DNA of 64,000 nucleotides from Leifsonia sp. fls2-241-R2A-40a (GTDB taxonomy: Bacteria; Actinomycetota; Actinomycetes; Actinomycetales; Microbacteriaceae), in assembly GCF_030209575.1 (NCBI RefSeq), contig NZ_JARVRS010000001.1:3348001-3412000 (forward strand). Reading direction: 5' to 3'. Positions 39,060 through 50,070 of the stretch are shown here, piece by piece. Below the pieces are notes generated by a model. It worked only from the letters and a program-made list of their open reading frames with translations. It did no database searches and was not told the DNA's origin. Position numbers and translations under genes: made by a program. Positions within the stretch are counted from its first letter, which is position 1. Every line of letters starts with the position of its first letter.

Positions 39060-41672
39060 ATGAGCGCGCAGAACGTTCCGGACAAGCCGGCACTCGAAGG
39101 CCTGGAGTCCAAGTGGGGTGACCGTTGGCAGGCCGACGGCACCTTCCGATTCGACAGGGAGGGCGCGCTCGCGGCCGACCGCGACGGCGTCTACTCGATC
39201 GACACCCCGCCGCCCACGGCCTCCGGCTCGCTGCACATCGGACACGTCTTCAGCTACACGCACACGGACGTCATCGCCCGGTTCCACCGCATGCGCGGCC
39301 AGAAGGTGTTCTACCCGATGGGCTGGGACGACAACGGCCTGCCCACCGAGCGCCGCGTCCAGAACTACTACGGCGTGCGCTGCGACCCGTCCCTCCCCTA
39401 CGACGCCGACTTCCAGCCTCCGTTCGAGGGCGGCGACAACAAGAGCACCAAGGCCGCCGACCAGAAGCCGATCTCGCGCCGCAACTTCATCGAGCTGTGC
39501 GAGCGGCTGACGGAGGAGGACGAGAAGCAGTTCGAGGCGCTCTGGCGAACCCTCGGCCTGTCGGTGGACTGGTCGCAGACCTACCGCACCATCGGCCGCG
39601 AGGCGATCCAGACCTCCCAGCTGGCGTTCCTGCGCAACATCCAGCGCGGCGAGGCGTACCAGGCGCAGGCCCCGACGCTGTGGGACATCACCTTCCGCAC
39701 GGCCGTCGCCCAGGCCGAGCTCGAAGACCGCGAGCAGCCCAGCGCGTACCACCGCGTCGCCTTCCACGGCGCCGACGGCCCGATCTGGATCGAGACGACC
39801 CGCCCGGAGCTGCTGCCCGCGTGCGTCGCGCTGGTCGCGCATCCCGACGACGAGCGCTACCAGCCGCTGTTCGGCACGACCGTCCGCACTCCCCTGTTCG
39901 ACGTCGAGGTGCCGGTGGTCGCCCACCACCTCGCCCAGCCGGACAAGGGATCGGGCATCGCCATGATCTGCACCTTCGGCGACATCACCGACGTCACCTG
40001 GTGGCGCGAGCTCGACCTGCCGAACCGGGCGATCATCGGCTTCGACGGCCGCATCCTCCCCGAGCCGCCCGAGGTTATCACCTCGGACGCAGGACGCGCG
40101 GCGTACGCCGAGCTCGCCGGCAAGACCGTGTTCTCGGCGAAGCAGGCCGTCGTGGAGCTGCTGCGCGCGGCCGGCGACCTCGAGGGCGAGCCCAAGCCCA
40201 TCCAGCACCCGGTGAAGTTCTTCGAGAAGGGCGACAAGCCGCTCGAGATCGTCTCCACCCGCCAGTGGTACGTGAAGAACGGAGCCCGCGACGAGGAGCT
40301 GCGTCAGCGGCTCATCGAGCTGGGACGCGAGATCGACTGGCACCCCGACTTCATGCGCGTGCGCTACGAGAACTGGGTCAACGGCCTGACCGGCGACTGG
40401 CTGATCTCGCGCCAGCGCTTCTTCGGCGTGCCGATCCCGGTGTGGTATCCGCTCGACGCCGACGGCAACCCGGTCTTCGACCAGCCGATCCTTCCGACCG
40501 AGGAGATGCTGCCCGTCGACCCGTCGTCCGACGCCGCCCCCGGCTACGACGAGTCGCAGCGCGGCCAGGCCGGCGGCTTCGTCGGCGAGCACGACGTGAT
40601 GGACACGTGGATGACCTCCTCGCTCACCCCGCAGCTCGCGGGCGGCTGGATGCGCGACGACGAGCTCTTCAACGCCGTCTTCCCGTTCGACCTGCGGCCG
40701 CAGGGGCAGGACATCATCCGCACTTGGCTGTTCTCGACGCTGCTGCGCGCGAAGCTCGAAGCGGATGTCGCGCCGTGGCGGCACGCGGCGCTGTCCGGCT
40801 TCATCGTCGACCCCGACCGCAAGAAGATGTCCAAGTCGAAGGGCAACGTGGTGACGCCCGCCGACATCCTGGAACGTCACGGCTCCGACGCCGTGCGCTA
40901 CTGGGCGGCCTCCAGCCGACTGGGCACGGACGCGGCCTTCGACCCGCAGAACCCGACGCAGATCAAGATCGGCCGCCGACTGGCGATCAAGCTGCTCAAC
41001 GCAGCCAAGTTCATCCTGGGCTTCGACGCCCCGGCCTCGCTCGACCTCGACCTCGACCAGGTGACCAGCCCGCTCGACCGCAGCATGCTCTTCGCCCTGG
41101 CGGGTGTCGTGGCGGATGCGACGGCTGCCCTCGAGAACTACGAGCACGCACGCGCGCTGGAGATCACGGAGTCGTTCTTCTGGACGTTCTGCGACGACTA
41201 CCTGGAGCTCGTCAAGGAGCGCGCATACGGCGAGGACAGCCCGGAGAAGACCTCGGCCATCGTCGCGCTGCAGGTCGCGCTGTCCACGTTCCTCCGGCTC
41301 CTCGCCCCGGTGCTGCCGTTCGCGGCGGAGGAGGCGTGGAGCTGGTTCCAGGACGGGTCGGTGCACGTCGCCGCGTGGCCGGAGGCCACCGAGGTGGCCC
41401 TCGACTGGAGCGCGGACCGCGAAGTCCTCGCGATCGTCGGACGGGCGCTTACGGGCATCCGCGGCGCCAAGACCGCCGCGAAGGCGTCCCAGCGCACGGC
41501 GGTCGACTCGGCCGTCATCGCCGGGCCCGCGGCCGAGATCGCCGCCGTGGAGTCCGCGGCGGGCGACCTGCGCTCGGTGGGCAAGATCGCCGACCTGCGG
41601 TTCGCCTCCGCCGATGAGCTGACGGTCAGCGATATCCTGCTCGCCCCGAACCCGAACGAGGAGGCACGATGA
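39060..41672 (+). CDS. valS: Valyl-tRNA synthetase
   Basis: An 870-aa class I synthetase charging tRNA-Val. HIGH motif SGSLHIGHVFSYTHTD and KMSKS motif DRKKMSKSKGNVVTP are intact; EERRVQ/YGVRC-like segments follow the first half of the Rossmann fold and the editing domain contains ETTRPELLPACVAL. The KMSKSKGN form and short C-terminus fit the archaeal-like ValRS found in many actinobacteria. Start is ATG at 39060 with GGAG 8 nt upstream. Its stop overlaps the first GNAT gene. Confidence 0.97.
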   Translation: MSAQNVPDKPALEGLESKWGDRWQADGTFRFDREGALAADRDGVYSIDTPPPTASGSLHIGHVFSYTHTDVIARFHRMRGQKVFYPMGWDDNGLPTERRVQNYYGVRCDPSLPYDADFQPPFEGGDNKSTKAADQKPISRRNFIELCERLTEEDEKQFEALWRTLGLSVDWSQTYRTIGREAIQTSQLAFLRNIQRGEAYQAQAPTLWDITFRTAVAQAELEDREQPSAYHRVAFHGADGPIWIETTRPELLPACVALVAHPDDERYQPLFGTTVRTPLFDVEVPVVAHHLAQPDKGSGIAMICTFGDITDVTWWRELDLPNRAIIGFDGRILPEPPEVITSDAGRAAYAELAGKTVFSAKQAVVELLRAAGDLEGEPKPIQHPVKFFEKGDKPLEIVSTRQWYVKNGARDEELRQRLIELGREIDWHPDFMRVRYENWVNGLTGDWLISRQRFFGVPIPVWYPLDADGNPVFDQPILPTEEMLPVDPSSDAAPGYDESQRGQAGGFVGEHDVMDTWMTSSLTPQLAGGWMRDDELFNAVFPFDLRPQGQDIIRTWLFSTLLRAKLEADVAPWRHAALSGFIVDPDRKKMSKSKGNVVTPADILERHGSDAVRYWAASSRLGTDAAFDPQNPTQIKIGRRLAIKLLNAAKFILGFDAPASLDLDLDQVTSPLDRSMLFALAGVVADATAALENYEHARALEITESFFWTFCDDYLELVKERAYGEDSPEKTSAIVALQVALSTFLRLLAPVLPFAAEEAWSWFQDGSVHVAAWPEATEVALDWSADREVLAIVGRALTGIRGAKTAAKASQRTAVDSAVIAGPAAEIAAVESAAGDLRSVGKIADLRFASADELTVSDILLAPNPNEEAR

Positions 41673-42115
41673 CCGCGACCGTGAGACCGGTCCAGGACAA
41701 CGAGTTCTTCACCTGGCTCGACCTGTACGCCGGCTACGGCGACTTCTACGAGAGTCCCGTGACCGACGAGAAGGCACTGCTGGTGTGGAGCTGGATCTCC
41801 GACCCGGACAACGAGCTGGAGGCGTACTTCGCCGTCGACGAGGAGGGCACCCCGATCGGGCTGGCGCACGTGCGCGAGTTCGTCCGCCCCCTCGACGGCA
41901 GCAAGGGCCTCTACCTCGACGACCTGTTCGTCTCCCCCGATGCGCGGGGTGCCGGAGCGGGCTCGGCGCTGCTGGATTCGCTGCGCGAGAGCGCCAAGGA
42001 GCGCGGGCTCTCGGTCGTGCGCTGGATCACCGCGAAGGACAACGAGACCGCCCGTCGCCTCTACGACAGGTTCGCTGAGAAGACCAAGTGGGTCACGTAC
42101 GACCTCGTCCCCTGA
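41669..42115 (+). CDS. GNAT acetyltransferase (paralogue A)
   Basis: A 148-aa GNAT protein. LYLDDLFVSPDARGAGAGSA is the acetyl-CoA region, and ITAKDNETARRLYDRFAEKT the C-terminal signature. Its ATG overlaps the valS TGA by ATGA, so it is translated with valS. It is clearly paralogous to the next gene over its whole length. Its substrate is unknown. Confidence 0.92.
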   Translation: MTATVRPVQDNEFFTWLDLYAGYGDFYESPVTDEKALLVWSWISDPDNELEAYFAVDEEGTPIGLAHVREFVRPLDGSKGLYLDDLFVSPDARGAGAGSALLDSLRESAKERGLSVVRWITAKDNETARRLYDRFAEKTKWVTYDLVP

Positions 42116-42185
42116 ACCCGACCGCGATATGGTCGGAGCACGCACCGGTGTCGCAACCGGGCGCGAAACGCGAACGGAGGAATCC

Positions 42186-42659
42186 ATGTCGATCGAGGTT
42201 CGACCGGTCAAGGACGGCGATTTCTTCGCCTGGCTCGACGTGTACGCGAAGTACGCGGAGTTCTACGACACCGAGCTGACCGACCAGAAGGCGCTCGTCC
42301 TATGGTCGTGGCTCACCGATCCTGAGCACGAGGAGAACGGCTTGGTCGCCGTCGACGGCGACCGTATCGTCGGTCTCGCGAATGTGCGCGAGTTCGCCCG
42401 CCCGCTCGAAGGCGACCGCGGACTATTCCTGGACGACCTGTTCGTGGTCGAGGAGGAGCGGAGCAAGGGTGTCGGCGCTGCGCTCATCCAGCACGTCCGC
42501 TCCCTCGCCGAGGAGCGCGGGCTCGGAGTCGTGCAGTGGATCACGGCGCAGGACAACACGTCGGCGCAGCAGCTCTACGACCAGGTCGCCGAGCGCACCG
42601 CGTGGGTCACATACGAGATCGCCCTCGCCGGCGCCCGCGTCGACGCCGGGAACGCCTGA
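42186..42659 (+). CDS. GNAT acetyltransferase (paralogue B)
   Basis: A 157-aa GNAT protein. FLDDLFVVEEERSKGVGAAL and WITAQDNTSAQQLYDQVAER match paralogue A nearly position by position, which indicates tandem gene duplication. CGGAGGA precedes the ATG at 42186; longer upstream frames are antisense to paralogue A. Its last base is the first base of the next gene (TGATG). Confidence 0.92.
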   Translation: MSIEVRPVKDGDFFAWLDVYAKYAEFYDTELTDQKALVLWSWLTDPEHEENGLVAVDGDRIVGLANVREFARPLEGDRGLFLDDLFVVEEERSKGVGAALIQHVRSLAEERGLGVVQWITAQDNTSAQQLYDQVAERTAWVTYEIALAGARVDAGNA

Positions 42660-42931
42660 TGCAGCTCGGGACCCGCTGGGCCGTCGGCGAGCAGCCGCCC
42701 GCATCCCTGCCGGAGGTCGTCGCGTACGCCGTGCAGACGGTCGAGGAAGAACTGGTCGCCACCGACGTCGAGACCACGGGCTGGAACTGGACGCTCACCT
42801 GGCTCGAATCCAAGCCGGTCGTCACGCTCGACGACGGCACCGAGATCCGCTACAACCCCGGCGAGGACTCGGCCACGATCACGCAGCCGGTCGAGGTGGA
42901 TGCGTCGGACTACGACGAGGACGAGGCGTAG
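42659..42931 (+). CDS. Small conserved acidic protein
   Basis: A 90-aa protein of unknown function. It reads WAVGEQPPASLPEVVAYAVQ near the start, ETTGWNWTLTWLESKPVVTL in the middle, and ends in an Asp/Glu tail. A single small alpha/beta fold is likely. The ATG overlaps the preceding stop (TGATG), so it is coupled to the GNAT gene. The 42536 start that the frame would allow lies inside that gene. Confidence 0.75.
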   Translation: MQLGTRWAVGEQPPASLPEVVAYAVQTVEEELVATDVETTGWNWTLTWLESKPVVTLDDGTEIRYNPGEDSATITQPVEVDASDYDEDEA

Positions 42932-42953
42932 GCGCCCGTAGGGCGGGTTGCCT

Positions 42954-43033
42954 GCGTCGGAGGATCGGCCCCGAATCTCCGACGCACCGCGGTGCGGATG
43001 GAGCTTCGACGCCGGATCGCGCGTCCCTCCGAC
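42954..43033 (+). repeat. 80-nt dispersed intergenic repeat, copy 2
   Basis: Same element as 269-348, opposite orientation. It contains a GCGTCGGAG/CTCCGACGC inverted repeat (42954-42962 with 42977-42985) that could terminate transcription of the gene ending at 42931. An additional CGGATCTCCGACGC half lies at 43041-43054. Confidence 0.7.
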
Positions 43034-43092
43034 AGTAGGCGGCGGATCTCCGACGCTGGGCGGGCCACAGGCCGCGCGGGCGCGGTTGTGCG

Positions 43093-43278
43093 TCAGCGGG
43101 GCAGCTGCGGGAGCGTGCGGGCAGCGGCGTCGCGGGTGCGCTCGATGCGCGCGACCCGATCGTGGTCGTACGGCTCGCGCGCGAGCGGGCGGGCGCCCCA
43201 CGCGGTGAGGGCGTGGCCGAGCCGGAGCGCGACGCGGTGGGTGAGCGGGCGGTAGACGGAGATGAGGACGGCAGTCAT
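43093..43278 (-). CDS. Small protein coupled to the MFS gene
   Basis: A 61-aa basic protein beginning MTAVLISVYRPLTHRVALRL. Its ATG (43278) overlaps the stop of the MFS gene (ATGA), a strong sign that it is translated. No membrane helix or known motif. The longer reading frame to 43533 runs antisense to the transporter frame and is not real. Confidence 0.6.
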   Translation of the reverse strand: MTAVLISVYRPLTHRVALRLGHALTAWGARPLAREPYDHDRVARIERTRDAAARTLPQLPR

Positions 43279-44531
43279 GACGGTTGTCCTTCCGGGATGG
43301 GTTCGGCGGCCGGCTCCTGCACGGAGGCCGACAGAATCAGACGGGACGCGATGAGCGTCACGACGACCACCACGCCGCCGCCGATGACGAACGGCAGCCG
43401 GAGGTCGATGCGGGCGACGAAGCCGCCCAGGACGGTGGCGATGGGGGTGAGACCCCAGCCGATGGTGCGGACGATGCCGAGGGCGCGGCCCAGCATCGCG
43501 TTCGGGATGATGGCCTGACGGATCGCACCCCACGGCACGTTCCAGACGGCCACCCCGAAGGCACCGATCGCGTACGCGACGACCCCGATGACGACGTTGC
43601 TGGTCAGGCCGACTCCGGCGAGACCGAAGCCGCTGAGCAGGATCGCCCAGAACATGACCCGGCCGCGGCCCCAGCGCTCGACGAACCGGCTGGAGATGAG
43701 AGCCCCGGCCAGCGCGCCGATCCCGACTCCGGCTTCCGCGACCCCGATCAGCGCCGCGGGGACGCCGAAGGTCTGCAGCAGGAGCAGCACGACGCTCCCC
43801 TGCGCGAACGCGAGAGCGGACGCCGTGGTCGAGGTGAGCAGGATCATCCAGCGCAGGAAGCGGTGCTCCCAGAGGAACCGCACGACCGCCGACAGGGGCG
43901 GAAGCACCGCCGCTGCGGCACCGGGTTCGGCGGACCGGTGCGCGTGGGCGGCGGCCGCCGGGATGCTGAGGGCCAGCAGTCCGGCGACGAGGAATCCGGC
44001 ACCGGTCAGCCAGATCGGCAACGCGATGGCGACGGCGAACAGGAAGCCCGCGATCGGGGTCGCGATGAAGTTCTGGATGGTGATCTCGGCCGACTGCATC
44101 CGCCCGTTCGCGCGGTCGAGCTGGTCGCGGGTGACCAGGCTCGGCACGACCGTGGTGGTCGCGTTATCGAAGACGGTCTCCCCCAGCCCGAACGCGAGCA
44201 CGCATACGTAGAGCAGCCAGATGGTCAGCGAGTCGGTGCTGACAAGCACGGCGAGCACGGCGGCGACGGCGAAGCGCAGCGAGTTCGCCACAGCCATGGC
44301 GACGCGGCGGTCGACGCGATCGAGAAGCATCCCCGCCGGGATGCCGAACAGCAACCAGGGCAGGAACGTCACCGCCGTGAGCCCGGCGATCAGCGCCGGG
44401 TCGCGGGTGAGGGTCGTCGCGATGAGCGGGACCGCCGTGCGGCCGAGGCCGTCGGCCAGGTTGCTGGCGATCGCCGACGTCCAGAGCCGGCCGAAGCCCG
44501 CTCCGAGCGGCGCACGCACCACGGTCGACAT
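43275..44531 (-). CDS. MFS exporter (MFS_3/enterobactin-exporter-like)
   Basis: A 418-aa transporter with about 12 helices. FGIPAGMLLDRVDRRVAMAV is MFS motif A of the MFS_3 group that includes EntS and macrolide exporters. It overlaps the stop of the ArsR-type regulator gene by one base and so is part of a regulator-exporter operon. The substrate is unknown; antibiotic or siderophore efflux is possible. Confidence 0.9.
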   Translation of the reverse strand: MSTVVRAPLGAGFGRLWTSAIASNLADGLGRTAVPLIATTLTRDPALIAGLTAVTFLPWLLFGIPAGMLLDRVDRRVAMAVANSLRFAVAAVLAVLVSTDSLTIWLLYVCVLAFGLGETVFDNATTTVVPSLVTRDQLDRANGRMQSAEITIQNFIATPIAGFLFAVAIALPIWLTGAGFLVAGLLALSIPAAAAHAHRSAEPGAAAAVLPPLSAVVRFLWEHRFLRWMILLTSTTASALAFAQGSVVLLLLQTFGVPAALIGVAEAGVGIGALAGALISSRFVERWGRGRVMFWAILLSGFGLAGVGLTSNVVIGVVAYAIGAFGVAVWNVPWGAIRQAIIPNAMLGRALGIVRTIGWGLTPIATVLGGFVARIDLRLPFVIGGGVVVVVTLIASRLILSASVQEPAAEPIPEGQPS

Positions 44532-45184
44532 CAGCGGTCCTCCTGCTCCACGAGCGGGAACGCGTTGAACTGGATCTGGACACGCTTGCGGGTGGCGGGC
44601 AGCTCAACGTCGCCGTCGCCCTCCGCGCTCTTCCACTTCTCCTTGAGCCGTTCCTGCAGCGCGTAGTACTCGCGGCCGAACTCGGCGAGCTGTTCGAGGG
44701 TGAGCTCCTGGTGCGACGTGGAGAGCGTGCTCGCCTCCATCCAGTCGAAGCCGAAGGTGTCGAGGCCGCGCCGCAGGAAGCTGGCGAGACGCCGCTCGTT
44801 GTTCTGCTGCCAGCCGAGGGAGATCAGCTCGCTCGCCTCGCGGCCGGCGGGAGTACGCAACGTCTCCTCGCCACCGATGGTCACGCCGCCGGGGGCCATC
44901 CGCCACCAGCGCTCCCGCCCGGAGCCGCGCTCCGCGTCCTCGACGATGATGTCGTGCTTGGCGAGTTGGCGGAGGTGGTAGCTGGTGGACCCGCTCGACT
45001 CCCCCAGTCGCTCGGCCAGCATGCTGGCGGTCGCAGGACCGAAGTCGGACAGCTCGTTCATGATCTCGACCCGCAGCGGGTGCGCGAGCGCCCGCAGTGC
45101 CGCCATGCCGAGCGCCTCCTCGTGAGGCGAGCGCGCCCCACCGACGACTCCACCGGGCTTGACGGGCTGATCTTCGTTCGACAT
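44531..45184 (-). CDS. ArsR-type winged-helix regulator
   Basis: A 217-aa regulator. ALRALAHPLRVEIMNELSDF and SSGSTSYHLRQLAKHDIIVE form the winged helix. The C-terminal half (about 120-217) is a helical ligand-binding or dimerisation region. The ATG at 45184 is preferred because the frame to 45220 overlaps promoter-like repeats. It is the first gene of a two- to three-gene operon with the exporter. A TTTGCAA array upstream is its likely binding site. Confidence 0.9.
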   Translation of the reverse strand: MSNEDQPVKPGGVVGGARSPHEEALGMAALRALAHPLRVEIMNELSDFGPATASMLAERLGESSGSTSYHLRQLAKHDIIVEDAERGSGRERWWRMAPGGVTIGGEETLRTPAGREASELISLGWQQNNERRLASFLRRGLDTFGFDWMEASTLSTSHQELTLEQLAEFGREYYALQERLKEKWKSAEGDGDVELPATRKRVQIQFNAFPLVEQEDR

Positions 45185-45202
45185 GACTGCGAGAGTAGCA
45201 AT

Positions 45203-45261
45203 GCAAACGGTTCTTTGCAACAGTTTCTTTGCAATCTGTCTTTTGCAACGGATCCTTTGCC
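45203..45261. promoter_or_regulatory. 14-bp periodic TTTGCAA array
   Basis: TTTGCAA occurs at 45214-45220, 45228-45234 and 45242-45248, each 14 bp apart, and TTTGCC follows in register at 45256. TGCAAA at 45203-45208 with TTTGCA at 45215-45220 forms an inverted pair. The array lies between the ArsR-type regulator and the M3 peptidase. It reaches the -35 region of the peptidase promoter. Confidence 0.65.
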
Positions 45262-45290
45262 TACCGCCCCATGTTGTCTAGGCTGGGGCA

Positions 45291-47330
45291 ATGTCCGATA
45301 CCGCGAATCCCTTCCTCTCCCCGAGCACGCTCCCGTACCAGCTCCCCCCGTTCGCGGAGATCCGCGACGAGCACTACCGTCCGGCGTTCGAGCTGGGCTT
45401 CGAGGAGCAGCTCCGCGAGGTGGAAGCGATCCTGGCGAGTGACGAACCGGCGGACTTCGAGAACACGATGATCCCCCTGGAGCGCTCAGGCCAGACGCTC
45501 CTCCGCGTGGCCGAGGTGTTCTTCAACAAGAGCTCCTCCGACAGCACCGACTTCACGAACGCGCTGGAAGAGGAGATTGCCCCCCGGCTCGCCGCGCATC
45601 AGGACGCCATCCGGCTGAATCCGGCCCTGTACGCGCGCATCGCCGCCGTGCACGACCGTCTCGACGAGCTGGGGCTGGATGCCGAATCGCGCTACCTCGT
45701 CGAGCGCTACTACACCGAGTTCACCCTCGCGGGGGCCGGGCTGGACGACGCAGACAAGGAGCTCCTGCGCGATTACAACCAGCGTCTCTCCACCCTGACG
45801 ACCCGGTTCGAGAAGAACCTGCTCGCCGACACCAACGAACTGGCCGTCGTCTTCGACAGCGCCGACGAGCTGGAGGGACTGGGCGAGGGCGAGCTGTCCG
45901 CCGCCGCCCAGGCGGCCGGCGAGCGGGGCCTCGACGGCAAGTACGTCGTGACCCTCGTGCTCCCCACCGGGCACCCGTGGCTGGCCGACCTGACGCGGCG
46001 CGAGTCGCGCGAACGCATCATGAGCGCCTCCCGCTCCCGCGGCATCCACGGGGGCGAGAACGACAACCGCGACCTCGTGCTCGAGATCACGCGCCTGCGC
46101 GCCGAGCGGGCGCGCCTGCTGGGCTTCGACACGCACGCCGCGTACGTCACCGCCGATGAGACGGCGCGCACCCCCGAAGCGGTCGCGGACATGCTCGACC
46201 GCCTGGCCCCGGCAGCCGCCCGCAACGCCCGTGCCGAGCAGGCGGACCTGCAGCGCCTCCTCGGCGACGGCGCGACGGTGGAGGCCTGGGATTGGGCGCA
46301 CCTCACCGGCAAGGTGCGTGCCGAGAAGTTCGACGTCGACTTCGCTGCAATGCGCCCGTACTTCGAGGCGGAGCGCGTTCTGCACGACGGCGTGTTCTTC
46401 GCGGCGGAGCAGCTCTACGGCATCTCCTTCACCGAGCGTCCGGATCTCGTCGCCTACCACCCGGAGGCGCGCGTCTTCGAGGCGCACAACGAGGACGGCT
46501 CCGAGCTCGGGCTGTACATCCTCGACCTCTACACCCGCGACTCCAAGCGCGGCGGCGCGTGGATGAATCCCCTCGTCTCGCAGTCCGCTCTGCTGGGAAC
46601 ACCGACGGTCGTCGTGAACAACCTGAACGTGCCCAAGCCGGCGGCCGGTGAGCCGACCCTGCTCACCTACGACGAGACGAACACGCTGTTCCACGAATTC
46701 GGCCATGCTCTGCACGGCCTGTTCGCGCGCGTCACCTACCCCCGCTTCGCCGGCACGAACGTCTTCCGTGACTTCGTCGAGTTCCCCAGCCAGGTCAACG
46801 AAATGTGGATGCTGTGGCCGGAGGTGCTGGAGAACTACGCCGTCCACCACACGACGGGCGAGCGGATGCCGCAGGAGCTGGTCGACAAGCTGCACGCCGC
46901 CGAGTCGTTCAACGAAGGCTTCGCGACCAGCGAGTACCTGGCCGCGGCCCTGCTCGACCAGGCGTGGCACCGCATCACCGCGGACGACGCCGTCGCCGAC
47001 GTCGCCGCCTTCGAGGCGGACGCGCTCCGGGAGGTCGGGCTGGACAACCCCGCCGTTCCTCCGCGCTACGCGAGCACCTACTTCGCGCACACCTTCTCGG
47101 GCGGCTACGACGCCGGGTACTACTCCTACATCTGGAGCGAGGTGCTCGACGCGGACACCGTGGAATGGTTCCGCGAGAACGGCGGGCTCACCCGCGCCAA
47201 CGGCGACCGGTTCCGCTCCCGGCTGCTCGGGGTCGGCGGATCGAAGGATCCGCTGGAGGCCTACCGCGACTTCCGTGGCCGGGATGCGCGCATCGAGCCG
47301 CTGCTGAAGCGCCGCGGCCTCGACAGCTGA
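45291..47330 (+). CDS. M3-family oligopeptidase (thimet/Dcp type)
   Basis: A 679-aa zinc metallopeptidase that degrades oligopeptides in the cytoplasm. HEFGHALHGLF contains the H-E-x-x-H zinc motif; ESFNEGFATSEYLAAAL carries the third zinc ligand Glu. The helical N-terminal half closes the active-site channel. The length fits Dcp-type members. The ATG follows a TAGGCT -10 box by 6 nt without Shine-Dalgarno, so the mRNA is probably leaderless. It is divergent from the ArsR-type regulator. Confidence 0.95.
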   Translation: MSDTANPFLSPSTLPYQLPPFAEIRDEHYRPAFELGFEEQLREVEAILASDEPADFENTMIPLERSGQTLLRVAEVFFNKSSSDSTDFTNALEEEIAPRLAAHQDAIRLNPALYARIAAVHDRLDELGLDAESRYLVERYYTEFTLAGAGLDDADKELLRDYNQRLSTLTTRFEKNLLADTNELAVVFDSADELEGLGEGELSAAAQAAGERGLDGKYVVTLVLPTGHPWLADLTRRESRERIMSASRSRGIHGGENDNRDLVLEITRLRAERARLLGFDTHAAYVTADETARTPEAVADMLDRLAPAAARNARAEQADLQRLLGDGATVEAWDWAHLTGKVRAEKFDVDFAAMRPYFEAERVLHDGVFFAAEQLYGISFTERPDLVAYHPEARVFEAHNEDGSELGLYILDLYTRDSKRGGAWMNPLVSQSALLGTPTVVVNNLNVPKPAAGEPTLLTYDETNTLFHEFGHALHGLFARVTYPRFAGTNVFRDFVEFPSQVNEMWMLWPEVLENYAVHHTTGERMPQELVDKLHAAESFNEGFATSEYLAAALLDQAWHRITADDAVADVAAFEADALREVGLDNPAVPPRYASTYFAHTFSGGYDAGYYSYIWSEVLDADTVEWFRENGGLTRANGDRFRSRLLGVGGSKDPLEAYRDFRGRDARIEPLLKRRGLDS

Positions 47331-48694
47331 CCCGTCGGGCGTCCCGGGCCCGCCGAATCCGGCCGGGCACGCCCGCTCGCTAGCCGAGGGGACGGGCACC
47401 CCCCTACTCTGAGCGCAAACGCGGAGGGAGTGGGGTATGACGGTCAGCCAGCCGGAGCTCGCGGCGCCGAGCGTGCGGCAGTTGCTGCTGCTCAGCATCC
47501 CGGCCGTCGTGGTGGGCGTGCTCAGCGGGCTCGCACTGTGGGTCGTGGATGAGCTGGGCGACCTGCTCGCGAAGGGTTACTGGACCTTACTGCCGAACGC
47601 TCTGGGGATCGACCCGTCGTCGGGATGGTGGATCTTCGCCGTCCTGACGTTCACCGGTCTTCTCGTCGGGCTCACGGTGTGGCTGATCCCGGGCCACGCC
47701 GGTCCCGACTCCGCCACCACCGAGCTGATCTCTCCCCCGCTCCGGCCGCTCGTCGTGCCGTCCTTGGCGCTGGCCGCGATCCTCGGGCTCGGCGGCGGCG
47801 TCAGTCTCGGCCCGGAGAACCCGATCATCGCCATCAACATCAGCCTTCTCGTGGCGCTGGTCGGACGGTTGTGGAAGGCGGTGCCGCCGCAACTGGTCGT
47901 GATGATGGCGGCGTCGGCGACCCTCGGCGCCCTGTTCGGGACCCCCGTCGCCGCAGCGCTGGCTTTCACCGGCATCGTCGCCTCCATCAAGGGCGGCGGC
48001 GCTCTGTGGGACAAGCTCTTCCTGCCGCTGGTGGCCGCCGCGGCCGGGTCGATCACCATGACGCTGCTCGCGCATCCCAGTTTCGCCATCCCGATGCCCG
48101 CGTACACCACGATCACCGGCTGGGACGTGCTCGCAGCTCTGGTGATCGGTGCGATCGCGACCGCGCTCGGACTCGTGGGGGCGTTTGCGTTCCCGGTCAT
48201 CCACCGGTTCTTCCACGCCCTGCGGCACCCCGTGCTGATGACCGTGGCGGGCGCCGTGGTGCTCGGTGCGCTGGGAGCGCTCGGCGGACCGATCACGCTC
48301 TTCAAGGGTCTCGCCCAGATGGGCGAACTCGTGCAGAACCGGGCGGACTACAGCCCGGGCCAGCTCACCCTGATCGTGCTGGTGAAGCTGGCCGCGCTGC
48401 TCGTGGCTGCCAGCGCGGGGTTCCGCGGTGGGCGCGTGTTCCCCGCCGTGTTCATCGGAGCGGCCATTGGCACCCTGGCGGCGTCGCTGGTGCCCGGGGT
48501 GCCCCTCCAGGTCGCCGTGGGCGCGGGCGTCATGGGCATGACGCTGGCCGCGGCGCGCGACGGCTGGATCGCCATCTTCATCGGCGTGGCCGTGACGCAG
48601 AACATGCTGATCCTGCCGCTGCTCGCCCTGGCCATCCTGCCGGCGTGGCTGATGGTGACGAAGGCCCCGGAACTCCTGATTCCGGCGCCGGCGC

Positions 48695-49969
<1,275 letters not shown>

Positions 49970-50070
49970 GCCCTCTCCCCACCTTGTCCGGGTCTCTTCC
50001 ATCGAGCCTAACCCGTGCGACCGACAATGGCGCGCACCTGACGTCGTTTTGCGTCGCGCGGCGGTTCTGC

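Noticed and set aside
39125-41617. Long frames overlapping valS on both strands
   Set aside because: ValS motifs in the other frame are complete, and these frames are Arg/Pro/Ala-rich shadows.
43093-43533. Longer version of the 61-aa gene
   Set aside because: The upper part is antisense-like and overlaps the MFS coding frame; the coupled ATG at 43278 is better.
45203-45261. Regular repeats that might be a CRISPR fragment
   Set aside because: The unit is only 14 bp with a 7-bp conserved part and no spacer of 30 bp; no cas gene is near. Treated as a regulatory array.
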